This document shows positions 7,122 through 7,624 of a stretch of 7,624 nucleotides of DNA, piece by piece. A model generated the notes under the pieces. It saw nothing but the letters and a program-made list of their open reading frames with translations, searched no databases and was not told the origin of the DNA. Position numbers and translations under genes: made by a program. This stretch comes from Bacteroidia bacterium. Lineage in GTDB: Bacteria; Bacteroidota; Bacteroidia; B-17B0; Aurantibacillaceae. Location: positions 1-7,624 of the forward strand of contig JAOABO010000065.1 in assembly GCA_026418315.1 (NCBI GenBank), written 5' to 3'. The first letter of the stretch is position 1. Each line of letters opens with the position of its first letter.

Positions 7122-7583
7122 TTATTCGCTTTTAGAGTGAGGAGAAGCAAAAATTTCGTTGGCCAGTTTTTCTATATCTATATCTTGTTGTAAAAAGTTA
7201 TTGTAGAGTTCTTTGTCCCATATTTCAATAATATTATTGCTTCCAATTACTTTAATGTCTGATTTAATTTGGGCATATTCTGCAAGCGGTCGAGGAATGA
7301 GAATTCTACCGGCAGAGTCGGGTGTACAAATGGTTGCTCCGCCCATAAATTTTCTTATGAATATATCATTTGATTTAATGAGGCGATTCAATTTGCTTAA
7401 TTTTTCATTCAGCAATTCCCATTCCTGCATTGGATATAATGTAATACAAGATTGATGTAAGTTTCTGTTGGCAACAAAGCCCCTGTCAAAAGCGTTTCCT
7501 AACTGCTTTTTCAAGTCAGATGGAAAAAGCAGGCGGTTTTTTGCATCTACTTTGCAGTCATATTCGCCGATAAGTGTAAGCAT
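7122..7583 (-). CDS. mraZ: Transcriptional regulator MraZ (AbrB-like fold)
   Basis: MraZ is a DNA-binding protein at the head of dcw clusters; in E. coli it represses its own operon, and it forms ring-shaped oligomers. The 153 residues hold the expected two tandem swapped-hairpin repeats. The first, at about 5-55, opens with IGEYDCKVDAKNRLLFP. The second, at about 78-123, contains PDSAGRILIPRPL. The family signature D-x-x-G-R is intact in the second repeat (Asp89 to Arg93). In the first repeat it reads D-A-K-N-R at 13-17, with Asn in place of Gly. The ATG at 7581-7583 gives the expected N-terminus, MLTLIGEYDCK. Only 41 bases of upstream DNA are in the window, so promoter and operator cannot be judged; no Shine-Dalgarno sequence is visible. 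As the first gene of the run it probably marks the 5' end of the operon. Confidence 0.95.
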   Translation of the reverse strand: MLTLIGEYDCKVDAKNRLLFPSDLKKQLGNAFDRGFVANRNLHQSCITLYPMQEWELLNEKLSKLNRLIKSNDIFIRKFMGGATICTPDSAGRILIPRPLAEYAQIKSDIKVIGSNNIIEIWDKELYNNFLQQDIDIEKLANEIFASPHSKSE

Positions 7584-7624
7584 ATAAAAGGGGCTACAGG
7601 AATTTGGGTGCTAAAATATGGAGA

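Noticed and set aside
7213..7455. Open frame of 80 codons on the plus strand.
   Set aside because: It is antisense to the second half of mraZ with no recognisable domain.
7584..7624. A possible Bacteroidota -7 promoter element (TATTTTAG on the minus strand, 7611-7618) and a single TGGG (7605-7608) that could be part of a MraZ operator.
   Set aside because: The -7 match to TAnnTTTG is imperfect, and the partner -33 element would lie outside the window. MraZ operators are spaced repeats and only one copy is visible, so neither can be supported.

Overview
This window is a slice of a division and cell wall (dcw) cluster from a Bacteroidota bacterium. All seven genes lie on the minus strand, so the cluster reads from the right edge to the left edge. 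The order is mraZ, rsmH (mraW), an ftsL-like gene, ftsI (a class B penicillin-binding protein), murE, mraY and murD, which is cut by the left edge. Four signs point to Bacteroidota: the gene order without murF between murE and mraY, a MraY with a long extra loop, a transpeptidase with a C-terminal PASTA domain, and the absence of any Shine-Dalgarno sequence before the seven starts. The DNA is strongly A+T-rich. Genus or species cannot be called from what is visible.

From right to left: 7584-7624 is a short piece of DNA upstream of mraZ. It is followed by mraZ (7122-7583), rsmH (6183-7097), the ftsL-like gene (5740-6171), ftsI (3614-5731), murE (2154-3617), mraY (880-2154) and the first 290 codons of murD (1-872). 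Gaps between genes are 24, 11 and 8 bases, then two overlaps of 4 and 1 bases, then a gap of 7 bases. No stretch near 300 bases lacks a gene, and I see no internal terminator, tRNA, repeat, mobile element or CRISPR. The layout suggests one transcript that enters at the right and continues past the left edge.

The genes serve one process. MurD and MurE add D-Glu and meso-diaminopimelate to the UDP-MurNAc peptide. MraY moves the finished precursor onto undecaprenyl phosphate at the inner membrane. FtsI cross-links peptidoglycan at the septum, and the FtsL-like protein is the likely small partner in the division complex. MraZ is a DNA-binding regulator and RsmH a 16S rRNA methyltransferase, both usual leaders of this cluster.

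This is an ordinary, well-known housekeeping region and I find no new system in it. The points worth a second look are residue-level: both acidic positions of the MurD D-H-x-D motif read as Asn, MraZ has an altered first signature, and MraY has cysteines in its extra loop.
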